DNA of 19,632 nucleotides, from positions 1 through 19,632 of the forward strand of contig JAANBB010000614.1 in the NCBI GenBank assembly GCA_014621425.1, in the 5' to 3' direction. The stretch is from Cylindrodendrum hubeiense. Lineage: Eukaryota; Ascomycota; Sordariomycetes; Hypocreales; Nectriaceae. The notes below the pieces were generated by a model. That model worked only from the letters and a program-made list of their open reading frames with translations. It did not search any database and was not told the DNA's origin. Within the stretch, counting starts at the first letter, position 1. The number at the start of each line of letters is the position of its first letter. A program made the position numbers and the translations under genes. Positions 17,285 through 19,632 of the stretch are shown piece after piece.

Positions 17285-18724
17285 ATGGCAAGCTTGCGAA
17301 CCTTCCGAGCCCTTGCGCGGCCCGTCGCCGCTAGGTCATGGCGACCAGCCGTGACACTCCCCGCAATCCAGTCTCGCCTGCACTCGTCCAAGCACCCCAA
17401 GGGCTTCGAGGCGCCGACGGGAGAGGAGCTTGAGGAGCTGCGAGAGCGGGTTCAAGAGTTTACGCGCCGAGAGATCCCAGAGGAGCTCGCGGCGCACACG
17501 GACAAGAGCAATGCGTTCCCGCATGAGATGTGGCAAAAGATGGGCGATGCTGGTTTCCTCGGCATCACGGCTGATGAGGATGTCGGCGGACTGGCCATGG
17601 GCTACCAGGCACACTGCGTAGTCATGGAGGAGATCTCGCGGGCCTCCGGATCCATTGGCCTCAGCTACGCGGCGCACTCACAACTTTGCGTTAACCAGCT
17701 TCAGCTCAATGGCTCCCCGGAGCAGAAGCAGAAGTACCTACCGGGCCTCATCGCCGGCACGCAGGTGGGGGCCTTGGCCATGTCCGAGTCTGGGGCCGGC
17801 AGCGACGTGGTCAGCATGAGGACGACGGCACGGGCAGTGGATGGTGGCTACGTGCTCAACGGATCCAAGATGTGGATCACCAACGGGCCCGACGCCGACC
17901 TGATCGTGGTGTACGCGAAGACGGAGCCGGACAAGGGCTCCAAGGGCATTACGGCGTTTCTGGTATCCACCAAGTCCGAGGGCTTCAGCTGCGCGCGCAA
18001 GCTGGACAAGATGGGCATGCGCGGCAGCAACACCGGTGAGCTCATGTTCGACTCGGTCTTTGTGCCAGCGGAGAACATACTGGGCAAGATCAACGGCGGC
18101 GTGCGGGTGTTGATGGAGGGTTTGGATCTGGAGCGGCTCGTGTTGAGCGCCGGTCCGCTGGGCCTGATGCAGTCGGCACTCGACGTCACGCTGCCTTTTG
18201 CCCACCAGCGCAAGCAGTTTGGACAGCCCATTGCACACAACCAACTCGTGCAGGGCCGACTGGCCGATATGTATACTAAACTGCAAGCGTCGCGGTCCTA
18301 TACATACGCAACGGCCAGGGCTGTGGACGAGAATGGGCTGGTCCGCACACAGGACTGCGCAGGTGCCATCTTGTATGCCGCTGAGCGGGCGACAGAGTGC
18401 GCGCTCGACTGCATCCAACTGCTAGGCGGAATGGGCTATGTGGAGGAAATGCCGGCATCACGATTGCTTCGGGAGTAAGTTTTCCATTGTCTTGTTTCCA
18501 GATTGTCTTCACCCCCGGCCCTAGTTCCCGGCCATCCGGTATCCGATTCATACCGGAGGGCGCGGACGGGACGGAGAGGTCGGGTGGCTGCAGATTTGAG
18601 GGGCATAAAACAGTCAACTGACCACATTTGCAGCGCCAAACTGTACGAGATCGGGGCCGGCACGTCTGAGATTCGACGGATGGTGATCGGAAGGGCATTC
18701 AACAAGGAGTATGCGCAGGCCTGA
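17285..18724 (+). CDS. ivdA: Isovaleryl-CoA dehydrogenase, mitochondrial
   Basis: Exons 17285-18474 and 18634-18724 give 426 residues, the usual length. The intron (159 bases, GTAAGT donor, CTGAC branch, CAG acceptor) splits an Asp codon in [18 protein letters not shown]. The N-terminus (Arg, Ala and Ser, no acid for about 40 residues) is a mitochondrial presequence. Acyl-CoA dehydrogenase signatures are [10 protein letters not shown] and Q-L-L-G-G-M-G-Y. The Glu in G-L-D-L-E283-R-L matches the position of the catalytic base peculiar to isovaleryl-CoA dehydrogenase (human E254 in mature numbering, from memory), which separates it from short- and medium-chain relatives. It is FAD-dependent, oxidises isovaleryl-CoA to 3-methylcrotonyl-CoA and passes electrons to ETF. 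Its product is the substrate of the carboxylase encoded by the divergent neighbour. Confidence 0.96.
18475..18633 (+). other. Intron of ivdA, three times longer than the others in the window
   Basis: GTAAGT donor and CAACTGAC branch with TTTGCAG acceptor. At 159 bases it is well above the 45-75 of other introns here, and its middle is GC-rich with CGG/GGA words. The flanking exons join into a conserved family motif, so the boundaries are firm. Confidence 0.9.
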
Positions 18725-19632
18725 GCGGGAATATACAGCAAGGGTTGCAATGTTGAGATACGCGGCGTGCAGCGTGCGGCATGGGGGGACCGTGGAGACC
18801 ACCAAAGTCCATGGGGGCGCGGGTGGGATTGCAGATGAAACTGATCATCGGTGAGCCGCGGTGAGGAGGCGTTGGCGGTGTGACCAGCGTCTCACAGTCA
18901 AGGAAATCTGTTCAACTATGGATCTTGTTGAGAGAGTGATTGCGCGCCAGGGGAGGGAATGGGATAGGAGAGGGCAGTGGTAGATACACGGTCTGAGGTA
19001 CGAATAGTCGCTGTTGCAGAGCGCGGCCGGAGAGAGAAGCCCTAGCGAAACCAACCCAACAAGAGAGGACGGGACAACAAGTCACCACCTAGTCGCAGTC
19101 GCAGGTCTAGTTCAGCAAATCAAATCAATATGCACCACATAACTCGTCAACAGGGCGAGCCCGTTTGGAAAATTTCCATGTCCCACGAGGACTCCCGGGG
19201 GCCGGGGCTGGGATGGGGGTCAACTAGCGGCACCCTCGCAACGAGCCTGGGTCCTGCTGACCTTGGCTGCACGCGCAGCACACCCGCCTGAGAATAGTGT
19301 GCGTGCGTGGTTGATGTACGTGGTTGATGACAGTGCAGTGACGCTGCGTGGTAACAGGACGGACGGGGGATTTGCGTTGGAGCCTGGATTATTAACAGCC
19401 AACTGTGGATAGTCGTCCCGGGCGTCGTCTTAGCCCGTGTGCTGTGGGTCGCTGGCCGTGGGATGGGGGCCCACGCGGTGAGCAGAGGACATGGCGACCC
19501 TGGCGAGCGGGCCCTAACGCAACTATCGTGACATTTTTCGGTGGGCTTTGGTGTCGTTGATACAGCCTGAGTGACGCCAATCCCACTCGCGACCCCTCTC
19601 TGCACGCCGCTTAGGCGTGTCGGCAACCAAGC
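18725..19632. other. Downstream region to window end, no supportable gene
   Basis: The first part should hold the ivdA 3' untranslated region. Beyond it open frames (for example - from 19626 to 19147) are Pro/Ser/Thr/Arg-rich with no domain I recognise. The end could belong to a promoter of a gene outside the window. The MCC alpha subunit, often linked to these two genes, is not visible. Confidence 0.5.

Noticed and set aside
19147..19626. 159-residue open frame on the - strand at the window end
   Set aside because: Low-complexity Pro/Ser/Thr/Arg composition, no domain, and overlapping frames on the same strand of similar quality.

Overview
The window looks like nuclear DNA of a filamentous ascomycete (Pezizomycotina, probably Sordariomycetes; the class is an inference). 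The support is short introns (mostly 45-75 bases) with GTANGT-like donors and CTAAC/CTGAC branch sites, monocistronic genes on both strands, Kozak-like start contexts, and mitochondrial leucine-breakdown enzymes arranged as a divergent pair. I rebuilt seven protein-coding genes by placing introns by eye. No RNA gene, CRISPR array, phage or intact transposon was seen.

Left part (1-5.9 kb), in order: a secreted/membrane DUF7728-like protein with a histidine-rich stretch (+); a small L-rhamnose mutarotase (+) with possible carbon-repression sites upstream; and, convergent to it, a large single-pass membrane protein (-) with a long disordered N-terminus, one transmembrane helix and an EGF-like module outside.

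Middle (5.9-10.9 kb): about 5 kb with no gene I can support. The first part is strongly purine-rich on the + strand, as expected for the promoter and leader of the membrane-protein gene. Then come GC-rich sequence, simple repeats and two perfect palindromes, and after about 9.7 kb an AT-richer stretch.

Right-centre (10.9-14.4 kb): two convergent genes of lower GC than the flanking enzyme genes. The first (+, six exons) encodes an HD-family nucleotidase fused to a nucleoside-monophosphate-kinase-like domain that has lost its key catalytic residues. This is the most unusual protein in the window. The second (-) is a DUF7924 protein, a family that is multicopy in many fungi.

Right (15.1-18.7 kb): methylcrotonoyl-CoA carboxylase beta subunit (-) and isovaleryl-CoA dehydrogenase (+) diverge from a 325-base shared promoter. 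They act on the leucine breakdown pathway in mitochondria: the dehydrogenase makes 3-methylcrotonyl-CoA, which the carboxylase uses. The biotin-carrying alpha subunit is not in the window. The shared promoter carries a CCG-N4-CGG site of the Leu3/LeuB type. The last 0.9 kb shows no supportable gene.
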